Positions 24,601-37,282 are shown, counted from the first letter of the stretch. The stretch is 64,000 nucleotides of DNA from Tanypteryx hageni (GCA_028673005.1 CM054113.1:64370850-64434849), one strand, 5' to 3'. Made by a program: numbers and translations. The notes: generated from the sequence alone by a model not told the origin.

Positions 24601-26660
24601 TAGCAAAGGCATGGGAGGGAATGGGGAGTGGGAGGATAGAGGCGGTGAGGGGATAAGCGCGGCCGCTGTCCCTCCCACGCTACCCTTTCTAATCTTAACT
24701 GGACCATTAACTCCAGGAAATGCGCGATCCACAGTCATCTCGGTGCGGCTGTATTTGAGCTATTATTTGCTGACAATGCCGACTAACAAGCTGTTTGAGT
24801 ATCTCTTTCGGATTAGGCGCAGCGTTACGGAATTTTATTTGTATTCGACGGATGTTTTCCATCATCTGTTCCGTGTCGGGTTGAAAGAGAAAAGCGCCGC
24901 CTATTGGCAAACTTCCGAAGCAATTGATCCGCAAGATACGGTTTTATTCTGATCTGGATTCTCCGCGGGAAACGAAAACTCGCACTCATTAAATGTGATA
25001 GTCATTTCGTCAACTTGCCCCTAAAGAACACCGCCAATCATTAATTGCGACATGGAACGAATAAATCATTGCTACTTTCGTTTTTGTTCGTGACGAATTA
25101 CGGATATGTCCGGAACTGGATAATATTGACTTTTTTATCGAAAATTTCCTGTGGTTTTCAAAGAAAGTTGCCAAAATTGCGACTAAAACTTTCTACAAAG
25201 CTCCCCAGCCCAGATCTGCAAATTCCTTTAGTCTGTATTCCATAAAAAATTACAAACAAAACAGCCTAAATAGAAACTTACTAAAATTACCCAGCTGTGG
25301 TCTTCAATATTCTTTTATTGACGAGACTGCGCAATGATAAATTTATTTGTTAACGTGTTTGGATTATATTACAAAGCATTATACAAGTTCACCCGTCTAA
25401 TTTGGACATAACCTACAATATGGAAATTACCCTTGGCATATTCAGCCAATCGGTCAATATAAATTTGCGGTGAAATCTTCAATTTTAATTGCAGTATTAA
25501 GACAAAACTAGTCAAAAATCACCATCGATCATGTCAAGCCGAAATTTTAAGTCAAATCGATTGGAGATATTTATCACGCTCTGTCAGTTTTTGACATTCG
25601 CACGTTTTTGAAAAATATCATTTACACTTTGCATTCCAAATTACAGTTTACGTCTTAGGGTACCTTTAATTTGTCCTTAAAAACAATGCCGTACTTGATA
25701 ATATGTGAGTTGTAACCGCTAAGGGGCAAAAATTATTCTCCTTCGGTGAAATCAAACTCTGTGATGGGTACTGATGGAGAGATAGAAGCCATAATAAGTT
25801 TTCTTTAAATTATAAATCGCTGAAATTAAAAGGTGGAGCCTTTCGTTTAATGGAAGTAATGTCCCAGCATTCGGAAGTTTTTAAACTCAAGTCATAATCG
25901 GATATTTTCTTTCCTCTTTTTTAATGGTGAATATTTTTCCTCTCTCTTTGGGGGTTGGTAATAATTTACCAAAACAAAGCTGTACCTCATGATAACATCC
26001 ACATTCCCAGCCGGTTGGGCAGTATTCTTAGTTTGTAATATTTACTTTTCTCTTTCACCCATACGCTTAGCAGGCTTCTTGAATGGCGTTCAGAGCGAAA
26101 TCATGACGCGAACATGCGCGTGGATAAACGGTTATGCGATACTTTAGAGATGACGTAAATAGCATGCATTCATAAAATTGAAATTAAAAAGTATGGTCAG
26201 GCGGCCACTTGTTCGTTCCATCACCCGAAGAGGGACTGCGTCTTCCTCGAGATGTGATACATAAATTCGTCCCATAATGACGTCAGCCCTGCATCTGCTG
26301 CCTAAGTGTTCGTCATTCTTCTACCATCGAGTGAGAGACCCCAACTCCCCCCTTGCTCCTTCGAGTTAACTACCCCCACGGAACCAATGATCCAAAGCAG
26401 CCGAATTTTCTATCCTCCCTCTTCTTTCTTCCTCTCTCATTAATCCCTCCCTCAATATATCTCCTTTATTCCTTCTTTCTCCCCTCTTTCATTCTGCAAA
26501 CTAGAGCTCCCCATAAAAATTATACGCATTAGTTAACAAGATGGAAGATTTGAAGGTGACGTCATAAAGCGATGAGGCATATGCTCGACCGTGTATTCGA
26601 AAGTGCGCGAGAGAAATAAAATTTACACTGGTAATCGAATCCAGGTCTTTCAGTTTTTGG
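21680..26660. other. Non-coding, no recognised gene
   Basis: No supported gene. An imperfect direct repeat with core AAAACCGTGCTAAATCGAAA occurs near 23774 and 23830. CpG-richer segments lie at 22620-23060 and 24440-24960. No exon was recognised. Confidence 0.4.
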
Positions 26661-26667
26661 CCGTATG

Positions 26668-26742
26668 TATCATTAATGGTTCAGTGGTAGAGCATACACT
26701 CGGAAAGTGGAAGATCCCGGGTTCGGTTCCTATTTAAGACGT
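26668..26742 (+). pseudogene. tRNA-like sequence (pseudogene or SINE head)
   Basis: TGGTTCAGTGGTAGAGC fits a tRNA D-arm with A box, and GGGTTCGGTTCC about 35 bp later fits a T-arm with B box. Spacing is tRNA-like. The acceptor and T stems pair poorly and the anticodon stem has a mismatch, so a working tRNA is unlikely. Just upstream (about 26630-26660) the minus strand has a second B-box-like string, GGATTCGATTACC. Confidence 0.5.
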
Positions 26743-26749
26743 CTTATTT

Positions 26750-29030
26750 TTCTCATATCCGTCCTAACTTTTGTTTCTCGTGTGGTACGAAAACAGGTTC
26801 ATAGCAAAACGGAGCATAAAAGAAAAACCAGAATTAAATCTCTAATGCCCAAATTACTTCTTTATTGAAAGAAAAGCATGAAAGTAACTTTTTTATTTAA
26901 AAAATAATTTTATTAGATCTAGGATTCATAAATGATCATTTATCTCCTTTAATAAATTGATATTTAGTGTGAGCTAAAGTGTAAACACAATTGTTAAATG
27001 AAAAGTACTCATTTTGAATAAAAATTATTTTTTAATTTACCAGTCAGTTAAATATTTGACCAATTCTGACTTATTTTTGGCTTTAACATATTCTTAAAAA
27101 TACTGTATAGCATGTAATTGTTCTTGACGATATTTTTTTCAAAAATTTAGGATGAACACCATAGGACGACATCATTCGGTGCTAAGTGTCATTATATAGT
27201 TTGGGTTGGAAATTTCTGGCTGTATTTCTTGTGGCTTTATAACTGCAGAATCCCGATTCTTGGGACATTAAAAATGTCTCCAAATTTTACAGCTTAAACC
27301 GATGTTCCGCTAGAGCGCGTTTCCCATCTGCTTTCTTTTAACCGAATAACACGCATTAAGTAAGGTTTCTTTTTGCCTCTCTCTCACTCAAGTAGATAAT
27401 GAGGGGTCTCCATTTAATGACCTCAGGAAATGGCTATAAGTTGCTCCGGAAAATTTATGATTGGGAATAATTGGATTACGTAATTCTCCGACCGATCCTC
27501 TCCCTGTTCTCGGCACCATCGGGCACGTTAATTCCCGTTCATCCGTTTCTTATATAAACCCTTCGTTCCATTTTTCATTCTCTTCGAATCCACGCCGGTA
27601 CCCGTAATTCTGAGGCCGTTTGTTTTACTATAACTCGTTTGGTTCCTCAGAAAATAGCATAAATAACCCTTTAGAATGGCGGAGATGTCCATCGCAAAGG
27701 CTTTCCTTCCTTCTTTCGCATTTTTCAACTCGCCCTCGCTTGAACTCCCGAAACCTTCATGCTGATATTATGGCGAAGAGACATGGAGCATGTTGGCCAG
27801 TATTAAAGTTGCAATTTGCCAATTCTCAATGTGTATTTTACCACTTTAATCCAAGCGTTTATTACTAGAATTGGCAATTAATTGAAGAATATATTCTTTG
27901 TTAACGTACTTCACTTCATTAATTTGTACTTCCATGACTCGAATTTTCCATAACTTTATTTTTTGTCATCTCCTTCTGTTCGAGCAATAGAGATCCTGTT
28001 GAATGAACGGAACATGAACAGCACGACTCCTTACTTATCCTGAAACCAGATGGGAAAGACGGTTATGATCAAGTAACTTCAGCTGCGCGTAGAAGCACCA
28101 AAGGGCGCTCTTTTTCACATCTAGATATTTCTTTCCTTTGAACATTATTTGCAACATTGTAAGTGACAGTTTTTGTGATTAAAAAATTTCAACTTCACCC
28201 TTTCAAATCATTTTCTCTATTTACAATACACTATTGCGCAACGTAGTGGTTACTTTCACGGAAAAAGCCTTGTTGGATAAAGCAGCGCTGCGTAAATTTT
28301 ATACCATATGGAAAAATCATGTCCTCATAGACTACTAACTTTCTCACGCCACATACATAAATACAATGCGATTCGTAATTAAATACGTGTAGGAGAAACC
28401 CACTTAGACATTGATTTGCTGTAACAGGGACGCCTGAGACATCTGGGATATTGATCGAACACCACTTGTAACATTTTACACCACCATTTAGTTGAGATCG
28501 CAAAATTTCCATCACCTATCACAGTAAAATGCAAACTTTTTTTGCGCGCACGCTTTGGGAAATTTCATCAACTGCTTGGTACCCCGACATTTTTTCGTAA
28601 AAAAGAATTTTCCCTGAATAATGTCATCAAAACATCGGGCCGAAATGTACACTTACTCTGTAAAGTTACCAAATAGATTATTTAAGTAATTTTATGGAAG
28701 TGAAATGTGAAGTAGATGAAAGGTATATGAGATAACTAAAACATTACCAAGATTTTGCTAGTACCGCTTTCAGATCTTTCAGGTGCCGCTTTGGGTATTG
28801 ATACCACACTTTGAATACCACTGGTCTATCAGATCCCTTTTAAATTCAATGGAAAATATTACTCTTCAGATCCACTTTCATCCGTTTATCAAATAACTCT
28901 TCATTTATTTGAAGCTCTCCGTGACAATATCTTCGCGCATCGGAATCATCCCATTCCTGTCCTCAGCCACCCAGAAAGGATTTTAACTCCCGTCCACATT
29001 TGTGACCCCTCGGCTATGTAGAACACTCTT
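26750..29030. other. Non-coding, no recognised gene
   Basis: AT-rich sequence. The 94-codon minus-strand frame at 28231-28515 has no recognisable domain. Confidence 0.4.
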
Positions 29031-29640
29031 CCACCTCCTCCTCCTCCCCATCCGCCGCCGCCCGGCCGCACAGTCCTCTCCTCACACTCAATTCGGTGGC
29101 CTCACTCCAATCAGCCAACGACGGAGTGCGTGCGTGCCGTATACCAATTGAGACGGTCCCGTGCCCGTACTAACAAAGCACGTTCTCTCCCCCTCCTCCT
29201 TCACCTCCTCCACTCCTTCGCTAAACTCCCCTTTTCTCTCTCTTTCCCCCAACTCCCACTCATCTTTCCCTCCTCCACGCCATCCATTCTTCCGCCACAC
29301 AGTATATACGTCCACGCCTCTATATTTCCTCCCACACTCGCGCCGGCCGTGCACCCTCAACCTCGCATTGCTGCTCTCCTTTCCCTCTGACCTCCTCCGC
29401 CCCTTCCACTCTGTCGCCCTCCTCCTCCCACCCGGATGGTGCCGCTGCGTCCATTGAAATTCACCAAACGATGGGGCCGTTTATGCCTTTGGCGCCTCAC
29501 CTCTCACGACCGTCGCGTGTTATCTATTCTTCTCCCATCTCTTCTGTTTTGCCTTCTGTTCCTTCCTCGTCAGTCTCGTGTTCTTCCCCCCATCCGTCAT
29601 TCAAGCCATCCCTATCGCCATTGTTGTCGCTTTCCTCCGA
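29031..29640. other. C-rich, CpG-containing region
   Basis: Pyrimidine-rich and locally GC-rich (CCTCCTCCTCC, CCGCCGCCGCCCGG near 29040-29065). Overlapping frames in several registers (for example 29130-29390, 29161-29457, 29471-29917) are low-complexity Ser/Pro/Leu. It could hold a promoter or CpG island, but nothing proves it. Confidence 0.35.
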
Positions 29641-29833
29641 TTCCGCGCCTTTTTCTCGAACTGACTGTGTCCAATTTATTCCATTCGCTAAAGCGATATC
29701 TTTACAGTGGAGACCATATAAAATGGAAATTAAGGGGAGAAGAAAACATCGAGTCAACGTATCGGACTACTGCTGGAAACAAATATCGTCTTCGAATAAT
29801 GTAAAATTCGTGTTAAATGTGTATAAATATGTA

Positions 29834-29932
29834 CAGTCCGCCCCCGATTTAGCGCCTCGATTTACCGCCGCCCCCGCTTTAACGCCAATTCCAGTGAGGG
29901 AGAAACGGTGGCGCTAAATCGAGGTTTGACTG
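29834..29932. mobile_element. pogo-like MITE, 99 bp
   Basis: Terminal inverted repeats CAGTCCGCCCCCGATTTAGC (left) and CAGTCAAACCTCGATTTAGC (right, reverse complement), flanked by TA on both sides (29832-29833, 29933-29934). The CAGT..CCTCGATTTA end is typical of pogo/Tigger-type elements. There is no coding capacity. Confidence 0.8.
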
Positions 29933-30084
29933 TATTTACTTGTGGCACAAAGCGCTCTCCGACTCATTTCGATTGTAATTCATGTGGAATTCGTATAGCA
30001 TGCATAATATCCTTGTCTAGCTGTCTATTGTTTCACGTGCGGTTACCAAATGTGATTCCGGGAGATCTAGCGCACACACCCACA

Positions 30085-30290
30085 TGGGCGTCATATAACA
30101 CGGTTTCTTGTAACGCTGATTCGCTACAACGCGGAATGTTTTTAATACCAATTCGATAACTCGGATAAAAGTTTGCGTTAACGCGGTTTGGTCGGACTTG
30201 GGATGCAGGATTAGAGATTGCTGAGCTAGAGTGTGTTGGAAGTCCCGGGTGATTTTTTTATAGTATTATAAGACAACAATACTCTATTCA
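30085..30290 (+). repeat. Dispersed repeat C, copy 1
   Basis: Aligns with 63530-63730. Shared words are AACACGG.TTCTT, GATTCGCTA.AACGCGG, TTAATAC and GTTAACGCGGTTTGGTCGG against ATTAACGCGGTTTTTGGTCG, then GATT.AGATTGC. Probably the inside of a pogo-like non-autonomous element. Confidence 0.6.
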
Positions 30291-30666
30291 CAATAAAACC
30301 TATGCAGCAGAACGACCCACCACCATCCTTTGTCTTGGAGCCCAGAAGAAATTGACGATCTCGGCCTTAAGGGTTAAAACAGTCCCTTCTTTTACTGAAT
30401 GAGTTGGAATATGAGTCACTTGTTTATGGTTGGTCGGAATGGAGAAGGATTAATCTCGTAATGTATTTGAATATTTATCTCCTCGTCCGCAATATTGCTG
30501 GCTGTGAAATAAATCTGGACGAGATCATTAACTACTCACTCGTTATTTTCGCTGTGATAGGTTGCATTTGTGCTACCCGCTTCTCTTGAATTTACTCCTA
30601 TTTTGTTAATATTCCTGCGCCCATTTCTTTATTAATTTAATTTGCTTTTTACAAATATCACGACTA

Positions 30667-31225
30667 CCGTAGTTTTACGATTATAATACGCACCCAACAT
30701 AATACGTACCCATGTTTTTACGAATGAAATGTGAAAACTGTCTTATCGCCATACATAATACGCACGTAATTTTTTGTATAAAGATCAGTGTAACTTTTCA
30801 CTAGATTATTAACGGTATCGATACAGTTCTCGCTTTGCCGCCAAGCGATATACGTGTCAGAGAGTTTACGAGGATGTCACGTTACGTTCTGACTCACTTA
30901 TTAAAGATCGACACAATGTATTAAAATAGTATATATGTCTCGACGCATTTACGAGAATATTACCTACGTCTCGTTGATGAAAATTTAATCTATTTCTGTC
31001 TTTACGTTCATACAAGCAGGTCAAGGTATGTGCTGTTGTTTTTTGTTGCTCGCAACTATCAGAATTCAATGAAAGGTACAATTTATTTAGAAAGTCATGT
31101 CCAAAAATAAAATTATTTCCTTACTAGAAAAAGTTATATGCGTTTGTTACTATGTATAATAAGCACCCTAAGTTTTTGTCAATATTTTGAGGAAAAGAAT
31201 GCGTATTATAATCGAAAAATTACGG
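30667..31225. mobile_element. Tc1/mariner-like MITE, 559 bp
   Basis: Ends read CCGTAGTTTTACGATTATAA (left) and CCGTAATTTTTCGATTATAA (right, reverse complement), both continuing TACGCA and flanked by TA (30665-30666 and 31226-31227). Subterminal ATAATACGCAC-like words recur inside. No transposase frame is present. Confidence 0.8.
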
Positions 31226-31719
31226 TATATCCATATGGAGATATATCCAGGACTGCACTAACTCTAGAATCAAAGATTGATATTAATTACTCAAGGGTTA
31301 GATAGGAGAGAGACTTTCATTCCTCGGACGTTTATATAACAATAGCTGAAGTACATACCGTTGCCCGGGTAAATCCAATACACTTCATTTATGACAAACT
31401 TCCCAGCTCTTACATGGTCTGTGAAGCACCGGTTATAATTTTTTTCGGAGAAAGTAAAACATTTGCTACAAAATTTTAACGAGAACACATAATTACAACT
31501 TTAAGTTCGGGGGTAGAAATTAGAGAAAGTGGCAGATATGTAATTAGGCATATTTTCCACACAATTTGACATGAATATTTTTTTGGCGACGGTAATAAGA
31601 AACACTTTCCTATCCCTGGATCTTATTCGATCTGTGAGTTAGCAATTAAAGAATTTATTCGGAGGTAAAAATTAAAGAATTTTCCAAGACTGCTTCACAC
31701 GCAAATCCAGTAAACAAAG

Positions 31720-31795
31720 GAAAAATTGCTCCTGGACTCGAACCCTGATTCTTTGGAGAGAAGGTAATGGCTTCTTACCCTTAAGCTTGAAAGGA
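31720..31795 (-). pseudogene. tRNA-like sequence, minus strand
   Basis: In reverse complement, AGCTTAAGGGTAAGAAGCC resembles a D-arm and GGGTTCGAGTCCAGGAGC a T-arm with B box, at tRNA spacing. Stem pairing is poor. Likely a tRNA pseudogene or SINE remnant. Confidence 0.45.
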
Positions 31796-31799
31796 ATAA

Positions 31800-32890
31800 C
31801 AAAGCAGTGCGAAATTTTAGCCTATTTGATGGCCCCCGTGTGCACCACAGATTTTCAGCTCAAAAAAAACGTCGACTTTTCGCGTTAAAAAAAAAATTGT
31901 ATATCGATTTGAAGTCGCTTAGAATATCAACACTATTAAAACAAAAACATTATTTTGGGCGTTTTTTGGGTCAAGTCCAGAGTTTCTGCGATGATTTTTG
32001 GTAATTTTAAATGTATGACGAACATGGAGTGCTCTCATTCCGATGCCATTCTAATGGGAAAAAAGTAAGGCTCCTGGAATCAGGTATATATATTTTCGAA
32101 ATTTTATTGCTTTTTCGTATTCGTTTCGGGTGTTGCCAAGGCGACCCACATTGTTGCCTCCGATTGAATTAGCCTCTATTAAGCCTTCAAATAGCCAAAA
32201 TAATTGGGTTATCCACTTCGCGCTGTTTATAAAGCATCGAAATTATAGTTGTAGTAATGTCAAACTTATATATTGCAACGTTAACAATTAAAGATTATTA
32301 TTATTCAGTAAACTGCGTGTGGGATATGGGAATTTTTAACGATTGGCCAAAAGAAAAAATCTTTCTTTATTTCAATACTGGAATGTAACCTTTTTCGTAT
32401 GGGAGAGACAATTAAAATTGCACATATAAATTATAAAAATAAACACGACATTAAAAATATTTCTAATTTTAGAAGAAGAAATTGGCTATTATTACTTTTA
32501 AACATGCATATTTCTGACTCACCTCGTAAATTTTTTGCGGATACCACTAGTTTATCTAATTGTTTAAATTAAAAATTTTTTAAAGGCCGCAACAACATAT
32601 TCATGGAGATTTGTACATATGCACTAACCTCTAAATAACTTTAAAATTTCAGCTCCCTAGCTCGCCCCGTAGTACCTAAACATTTATCTATTTGTTTAAA
32701 CTTAAAGAATTTCTAACAGCCAAACAAATCAAAATACCAAAATTTCTATAATCCCTATTTTTACAAATTCTTCCTTTAAAAAAATTTCAGCTTCGTAGCA
32801 CATTCGGAAATACATAAACCATAAAAATTTCTTTAAACATATGCGAATTCTAACGGCCGCATTGTTAAACTTTTTCAAGAGTTTAATTTT
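31800..32890. repeat. Degenerate repeat with TTTCAGCTC motif
   Basis: Related motifs recur: TTTCAGCTC near 31853, TTTCAGCTCCCTAGCTCG near 32646, TTTCAGCTTCGTAGC near 32786, then TTTCAGCTCCCTA near 33766 and TTTCAGCTCTCTAGCTC near 34281. Several are followed by CATTTATC or TTTAAA.TTAAA words. Repeat family A copy 3 lies between them, so an older element may have been split. No family named. Confidence 0.4.
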
Positions 32891-32893
32891 TTT

Positions 32894-33589
32894 ACTTTCT
32901 CCATACATAGTATAGGGGTATTGTTTTCATGAAAAAATAGACTTCGAGATTTCAACGGAAATACACGTTTTGAGGTCACCTGACACGTTTTGACCATTTT
33001 CTCAATGATGTCTGTGTGTGTGTGATAGCTTTTTGTGGGTGCTCTAACTCAAACATTATTAATCAGGTCAACGCGAAATTTTATATTTAACATTTTTATA
33101 AAATTCACAAGAACTTATAAGTTTTGGTAAAAATCTGTCAACCGGAAGAAGGTGTGTACTCTTGTCACTTATCCGTTATTTTGAAATATTTGCTTTAATA
33201 TTTGATAAATGCAAACATGTATCGGAATGAAAGTTGTAGAAAATTTAATTTTCTACAATCTTTGTTTGAAACATTTTTCCATATAATGCATTGTTTAAGA
33301 GATATCTTACATTTTTAGCTGTCACCACCACGCCACCTACCGACGACTATTGTTAACAATTGACGCTTATTTAGCATTGTTAGTAACGTTCCTTTTTCTT
33401 TTCTTAATTGTTGGAGCTTTGTGGCTATATCCAATATCAGAAGACTATGGTTTGAGTTTATTTCCGTTCTTTGTCAAGTCTAAAATTTTCTCGGTTTCTT
33501 AAAATATTTATTATTATGTAACCTATTTGGAATTTTTAGAAATATTACAGATATGGAGAAAGTTATGTGGTGGCCACATCTGATTTTTT
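32894..33589 (+). repeat. Dispersed repeat family A, copy 3
   Basis: Full-length copy (about 696 bp) from ACTTTCTCCATACATAG to GTGGTGGCCACATCTGATTT. It carries the same internal order as copy 1 plus a segment with two CACGTTTTGA words that copy 1 lacks in part. The TGTGTGTGTG run near 33010 varies in length between copies. Confidence 0.75.
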
Positions 33590-34590
33590 AATATAGAAAT
33601 TGCTACAAAATATTTGCAAAAGCTCGTACTTACGACTTATAGTTTCCAAGATAAAAGTTATTAAACTTTAATGCACAAATGGGGTAAAAACAACCGCTAA
33701 AGATATAAAAAATTGAAGTTTTCGATTTTCTGCTTTTTTGTGAGCAAAATGTTATAATCGTGCAAAATTTCAGCTCCCTATTCCTCTTAGATCGGTCTAC
33801 ACACTGGTATACCTTTCCCCCATGCTAACTTATGGGAGATTTTCCGGGGCAACTGAAGTCGATCCCAGGACACTGTCTGCCAGAACTCGACAAATATGGT
33901 CGCCCGCTCGCCAGTGGCGAGTTGATATTACCAGCTGGCGACCAGATACAACCAGTTAATGACATTAAAAAATCACATTTTTTGGTGGTGGCGAATACAA
34001 TTTTTCATCTGGCGAGTAGGACTTGGTATAATTTGTCAAGCCCTGCTGTAAGCAAAAACGATACCAATTTCTAATAGGTATTGCGGTCATCTAGCAATTC
34101 TCAAAATTTCATTATTCCAGCTTATCGGCAAGTGCCCAAAATTAATTTACAAAATGGCGCAATGCTTTTCTTATGGGGAAAAACGCAACATTCTGAATTT
34201 CTGGAGTCAAACCCATGCCACTTAGGTGAGAGTTCTCATTTTTATGGAAATTTCTCCATGACTTCTACAAACGCTGAAACTTTCAGCTCTCTAGCTCATG
34301 TAGTCTACGCTGGACATTAGTATCCTCCTGATATATCATAAGTAAGAAGCGTCTATATATAATAGATGTGTATTTAGATGGGTGTGTGTGTGTGGCCAAA
34401 ATTTGAGGTAAAAATTCCGCATGTGAATAAATAAAATCTAATAAAAATGCATGCAAAATATTGGCAATTAAAATTTTTCGGGAACACTCTTCAAGCTCCA
34501 AAAAGAAACAATTTTGATAAAAAGTTTTAATATAAAAAAGCGGCTAGTTTTTCACTGAAATGAAGCGTGATTTGCTAATTAAAAATAGAT
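33590..34590. other. Non-coding, no recognised gene
   Basis: Continues the TTTCAGCTC-containing degenerate sequence. Two adjacent frames (33832-34074 and 34081-34320, 80 and 79 codons) have no recognisable domain. The first contains recurring TGGCGA words. Confidence 0.35.
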
Positions 34591-34591
34591 T

Positions 34592-34790
34592 AATCTACAT
34601 CTACATTGTACCCTGCAATTCACCAATCTGGTGGCTGACAGGGGGTGCAATGCACCGAGGCCAATGTAACAGTTTTTACTCGCAGATTTTACTTTCCTGT
34701 TATAGTCTCGTATTGTTCTCGGAAGAATGAGCCATCGTAAGGCCTCGTCCTGCAATCGATCTTACGTGTCTTATCGTCATGATCGTTTCT
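34592..34790 (+). repeat. Dispersed arthropod-type repeat
   Basis: CTACATCTACATTGTACCCT, then GGTGGCTGACAGGGGG and a TTCCTGTTATAGTC to GAAGAATGAG to AAGGCCTCGT series. From general knowledge this order resembles a repeat seen across many arthropod genomes. No element ends were resolved. Confidence 0.4.
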
Positions 34791-36040
34791 ACCTATTTAC
34801 GTTGTAACTTAATAAATAATAATTAAATGAGAAATGTTTTGAGAGGTTTACCGTGGTAAATACGGCACAGAAAATACGAGCTATCTACCGAAAGATTAAA
34901 TCATTAGACGATATTTTGAAAGACTTTTAACGATGCTCAAATGTTTTTAAAAGAGGTAAATAAAGCTTTTTAAAAGCGATTCGAGGGAACGATCGGAGCG
35001 AACATGGGAACAATTCTCAAGTCCGCATGCGACGACACGAAAGGAATTATTGAAAATATTTGTTCGACATTACTGGTGTTTATGTTTCCTCTACGCTTCT
35101 CGCGTCTAGGTAAATACTTGGCGAGGTTGGGAGAAATGACAGGAAGTGTGGGAAAAGGTTTAAAAAAAGGCGGGGACAGAGGGAGGGGCTTGCAGTGGAG
35201 TTCGAGGAATAGAATCTCGTCACGGGAAACTGAGATGGATGGGCCACGGGGTGTCAGGAGCGTTGGACAGCACTAGCGTCCATCAGGCTCAAGTGGTGCA
35301 CTCACTCTGAATAGGAAGAATGCTGACAATGGACAATGCCACACATCCTTATTCCGCGTGACCACGAAGAGAGAGTTGAGGGAACGAAGGTGACAGGAAG
35401 GAAGACAGAGGTGGAAAAGAGAGAGGGAGTCGGAGAGTTATAGGGTGAGAGAGGGGTTGGGAGAGGAGAGAGAGGGAAGGAGAGAGGAAGGGAAGGAGAG
35501 AGAGAGAGAGAGAGGAGAGGGAATTGGCAGAATGGGAGATAGAGGAGGGGGGAGGAAGAAGGTGTGATATAGAGAAAATGGAAGAAGTTAGGACGAGGGT
35601 AGAATTCAAGATAAAGTAGTGTGAGAAAGGAGAACGTGATGGAGGAAGGTGACAGCATGGAATCAGGGAGGGAAGCAGAGGATATTATGCCAGCGAACTC
35701 TTTCAATGTAAAAAAAAGGCGAAGTCATTCGGAATGAGAATTAAAAGGAAGACAACTAAAGTCATGAGACTCAAAAAGAGCGAGGAAATCGCAGTTCAGT
35801 GTTACAGTGGATGGAGAAAGGCTGGGTACAGGTGGGATTTTTTATTTCGTTATGTAGTATTCTGACTCAGTATAGAAGTACAAAAGATATCAGGACAAGA
35901 ATGACAAGAGTAAGTAAATGAGATATTTATGAGACCGTGAGAATTGTTGGCAGACATTTTGAATAAAGCTATTAAAAAAGAGTAAGTTAAAACTTTGATA
36001 TGGAGTGCAGCATTATATCGGTGATAAACATGGATAATGG
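34791..36040. other. Non-coding; GA-rich tract
   Basis: A purine-rich tract lies at about 35380-35530 (GAGAGAGAGAGAGAGAGG). The 134-codon minus-strand frame (35302-35706) is Ser/Leu/Pro-rich and follows from that composition. The purine-rich text from 35700 may be the start of the LINE remnant below. Confidence 0.5.
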
Positions 36041-36045
36041 GAAAA

Positions 36046-36400
36046 GAAGATGTGAGCAGATTAGAGGCGTTTGAGATGTGGTTATGATGAAGACTGGAGA
36101 TAATTCTTTAATAAAAGAAGAAAGGAGAGAAAAAAAGAGGTGAGCACCAGATAATAGTTGGACTAAGAGAAAGACAAATGAGGTATTTGTAAATATAGTA
36201 GGAGAAGAAAGCAGCTTCATTAGGGTAATAAGGGAACGATAGAAGAAATGGGTGGGTAAAATTTGAAGGGAAACTGCTAGGAAAGAGACGAAGAGGAAAG
36301 GAATATTATATATGTTAAAAGCTAGGAATGAGATGAGAAGATGAAGAGAAAAGCCTTGGATGGGGCAGATTGTGTTGGGTAAGTCTAAAATCTACGAATA
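36046..36400 (+). pseudogene. LINE 3' fragment, copy 3
   Basis: GAGCAGATTAGAGGCGTTTG (about 36054) followed by AGATGTGGTTATG and AAGACTGGAGA closely matches 15549-15596. Downstream plus-strand pieces read like KTNEVFVNIVGEESSFIRVI and RERQKKWVGKI, the usual C-terminal region of non-LTR elements, then a basic tail. It is interrupted by stops and an A/G-rich insertion. Confidence 0.65.
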
Positions 36401-36569
36401 GATAGAAAACTTATTGTGATGCAGAGAGTTTTATGAAGAGAGTTTGGAGAGAGAGAAAGAGGCTGAGATGAAGAGTTTGAAGAGAAACCAAAATGAATGC
36501 GGGAGAAACGAGAGAAGGAAGATGCACACATAATTCGTGCATGCATGCGAGGTAGAGGCGTTCTTTACG

Positions 36570-36837
36570 ATTTATGAAATCATGTCAAAAAAAGATAAAT
36601 ATTAATGGCTTAGTACAATGTCTAAAAGGGACGTTAAGCCGTTGGCCCCCTTGGTGCTCTTCGCAAAGAGTAGGCAAATGCCGGCACCGGGTTTCCCTCC
36701 TCCCTTCTGTGTGTGTGTCCGGTGTGGAAGGCAACGGGAAACCACCACACCGTGTATGTATATTCCCTAGTCAAAACCAATCAATGAATTGGTAACACCT
36801 GCCGTAAGACAGAAGACTAGAATGAATGAATGAATAA
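36570..36837 (+). repeat. SINE-like repeat with (GAAT)n tail
   Basis: GGGACGTTAAGCCGTTGGCC (36627) and GGAAGGCAACGGGAAACCAC are words I associate with dispersed short retroposons. The block ends in a GAATGAATGAATGAATAATG tail (36820-36839), as short retroposons often do. Head promoter and target duplication were not resolved. Confidence 0.45.
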
Positions 36838-36844
36838 TGTCTAA

Positions 36845-37280
36845 TTGTAAGAACTGAAAAATGAAATGCCAGTAGTGATGCCAAGAAAATATTGAATTTT
36901 TGATTCATCGTCTTATTTTCTAATCAGTTTAATTAATAAAACAATGGAGAATTATTTAAAACATACCTCACTCGAGTGGTAGCAATAGAATCTTTATGTT
37001 CACGTTCATTCCTTAGTCATAAATTACACGTTTCTTTTCGCTTACAAACGCTGTGCATACGGAGATGAAACATGCGAACGGACAGACGGACACGACTTGA
37101 CCTTTTTACTTTTTGTAAAGAACGCCTAAAAAGTGAAACTGAGGGAGAAAGATAGAAACAAGAGAGAAATTGTTGGGAGAGGAAGTTGTGGCACTATAAA
37201 AGAGAAAGAAATTGATTTATTAGACCTGTCTGGTCTCTCTACTACATAAACACGTATGCCTATTGATATAGAGTTCTTAC
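36845..37280. other. Non-coding flank of the DDE transposon
   Basis: AT-rich sequence with a purine-rich patch at 37140-37200. Its last bases (GAGTTCTTAC) are the left flank of the insertion; no gene was seen. Confidence 0.4.
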
Positions 37281-37282
37281 TA

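Noticed and set aside
26668..26742. Functional tRNA gene
   Set aside because: Acceptor and T stems do not pair well; kept only as a tRNA-like remnant.
29130..29917. Overlapping plus-strand frames of 86-148 codons
   Set aside because: Low-complexity C/T-rich sequence, no domain, several registers open at once.
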